Assembly (NCBI GenBank): GCA_003157575.1
Contig: PMKA01000101.1
Span: 15,115-29,039, forward strand
Reading direction: 5' to 3'
From: Opitutia bacterium
GTDB lineage: Bacteria > Verrucomicrobiota > Verrucomicrobiia > Opitutales > Opitutaceae
Length of the DNA: 13,925 bases
The translations under genes were made by a program, and so were the position numbers. This document shows, piece after piece, positions 12,943-13,925 of the stretch (positions are counted from its first letter, which is position 1; each line of letters begins with the position of its first letter). Below the pieces are notes generated by a model. That model searched no databases, was not told the DNA's origin, and was given only the letters and a program-made list of their open reading frames with translations.

Positions 12943-13925
12943 ATGCTAGAGCGTATTTTCTTCCTGCTGCTACTGGCGCCCTTGTGCCTGCCGGCCCAGA
13001 CACCTCCCGCGGCGCGCGTCATCGACGCCGACCTTGCGAACGCTCGCGGCCCGACCAGCCGGATGTACAATTTTTGCGTGGGCGCGGGGCGCGCCAATGA
13101 GGGTCTGCGGGCCGACTGGCAGCGTCAGCTTCGCCGCGTGCGCACCGAGTGCGGTTTCCGGTACATCCGTTTCCACGGACTGTTTTGCGACGACATGGGC
13201 GTGTATCAGGAGGACAAACAGGGCCGGTCCATTTACAACTGGCAGTACGTCGACGAGCTTTTCGACTTTCTCCTGAGCATCGGGATGAAACCCTTCGTGG
13301 AACTGGGCTTCATGCCCGGAGCCCTCGCCAGCGGCCCGCAGACGATCTTCTGGTACAAGGCGAACGTCACGCCGCCCAAGGACTACGCCAGATGGGAGGC
13401 CTTCATCGCCGCATTCGTCCGACACGTCACCGAACGTTACGGCCCGCCGGAAGTGCGGAGCTGGTACTTTGAGGTCTGGAACGAGCCGAACCTCACCGGC
13501 TTTTGGATGGGCGCGACGGGAGGGAAAACCGACGCCGAATTCGCCCCGATCGCCCGGGCCGAATACTACAAACTCTACGAGACCACCGCGCGCGCCGTGA
13601 AATCCGTCGATGCCGCCTACCGGGTGGGCGGACCCGCCACGGCTGGAAGCGGATGGATCGACGAGACCCTGGCCCGCTGCGCCGAAAAGAACCTGCCGTT
13701 GGATTTCGTCAGCACGCACAGCTACGCGACGATGAGCGGGTACCTGGATGAGAACGGCAACGCCGGCACCGTCTTCTCCCCCGACAGAAACGCCATCACG
13801 GGCGAGGTGAAGGGTGTGCGCGCCCGCATCGACCGCTCCGTCTTCGCCAAGTCGGAGCTTCACTACACGGAGTGGAGCAGCTCGTACACGCCGTCCGATC
13901 CGATCCACGACAGCTATCACAGCGC
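12943..13925 (+). CDS. Secreted GH39-family glycoside hydrolase, beta-xylosidase-like (5' part, truncated by window edge)
   Basis: An open frame of 327 codons running off the right edge. It starts with a signal peptide (MLERIFFLLLLAPLCLPAQT, likely cut after LPA), so the enzyme is exported. The mature part has the (beta/alpha)8 pattern of GH39: FRYIRFHGLFCDDMGVY near residue 73-89, FLLSIGMKPFVELGFMPGAL, the acid/base Glu181 in WYFEVWNEPNLTGFW, DFVSTHSYA, and the nucleophile Glu310 in LHYTEWSSSYTPSDPIHDSY, with spacing close to that of characterised family members (Glu160 and Glu277 in Thermoanaerobacterium XynB, from memory). GH39 enzymes are retaining beta-xylosidases, alpha-iduronidases and related activities; the bacterial pattern favours xylosidase, but substrate is not certain. 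No clear Shine-Dalgarno is seen. The TonB-dependent receptor and LacI-type regulator in the same window fit a glycan-using organism. Confidence 0.92.
   Translation, partial: MLERIFFLLLLAPLCLPAQTPPAARVIDADLANARGPTSRMYNFCVGAGRANEGLRADWQRQLRRVRTECGFRYIRFHGLFCDDMGVYQEDKQGRSIYNWQYVDELFDFLLSIGMKPFVELGFMPGALASGPQTIFWYKANVTPPKDYARWEAFIAAFVRHVTERYGPPEVRSWYFEVWNEPNLTGFWMGATGGKTDAEFAPIARAEYYKLYETTARAVKSVDAAYRVGGPATAGSGWIDETLARCAEKNLPLDFVSTHSYATMSGYLDENGNAGTVFSPDRNAITGEVKGVRARIDRSVFAKSELHYTEWSSSYTPSDPIHDSYHS

Noticed and set aside
12970..13920. 316-codon open frame on the minus strand
   Set aside because: It is antisense to the GH39 gene, which shows a signal peptide and both catalytic glutamates.
1..13925. 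CRISPR arrays, tRNA, rRNA and transposase genes
   Set aside because: No regularly spaced direct repeats, no tRNA- or rRNA-like stretch recognised by eye, and no frame with transposase or integrase motifs was seen.

Overview
The window looks like chromosomal DNA from a GC-rich Gram-negative bacterium, most likely a member of the Verrucomicrobiota close to the Opitutaceae. The basis is a TonB-dependent receptor carrying the 'LSPFEV' pre-plug motif typical of that group, divergent from a LacI-type regulator; an exosortase fused to an EpsI domain; FabV as enoyl reductase; and a secreted GH39 glycosidase. The assignment rests on recognised protein features, not on a database search. Many start codons lack a clear Shine-Dalgarno sequence.

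Layout. (1) Positions 1-1555, minus strand: 5' part of a TonB-dependent outer-membrane receptor gene, cut by the window edge. (2) 1556-2142: a 587-base divergent intergenic region with a small palindrome near the receptor gene. (3) 2143-3225, plus: a LacI-family regulator, probably of carbohydrate or receptor genes. (4) 3318-3620: a 100-residue hypothetical protein. (5) 3737-5254 and 5307-6158, plus: a 505-residue protein of unknown function, then a DapF-fold protein in which both catalytic cysteines are serines. (6) 6159-6439: a convergent intergenic region with a 26-base inverted repeat and copies of a dispersed repeat. (7) 6440-6964, minus: methylglyoxal synthase. (8) 7125-11075, plus: a tight four-gene cluster made of a Cys-rich membrane-anchored repeat protein, an exosortase-EpsI fusion (ATGA overlap), a 30-residue single-helix microprotein and a membrane-anchored protein with an RskA-like C-terminal domain. 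(9) 11320-12504, plus: FabV, followed by two hairpins. (10) 12943-13925, plus: the start of a secreted GH39 glycosidase, cut by the window edge.

How they work together. The receptor, the LacI regulator and the GH39 enzyme suggest a plant-polysaccharide lifestyle, although they need not be one regulon. FabV and MgsA are housekeeping or metabolic genes. The 7125-11075 cluster is the best candidate for an under-described system: an exosortase that would process or anchor exported proteins, with three membrane partners of unknown role. No protein with a PEP-CTERM-like sorting tail is seen in the window, so substrates must be elsewhere. The doubly Ser-substituted DapF-like protein is the other point that deserves attention.
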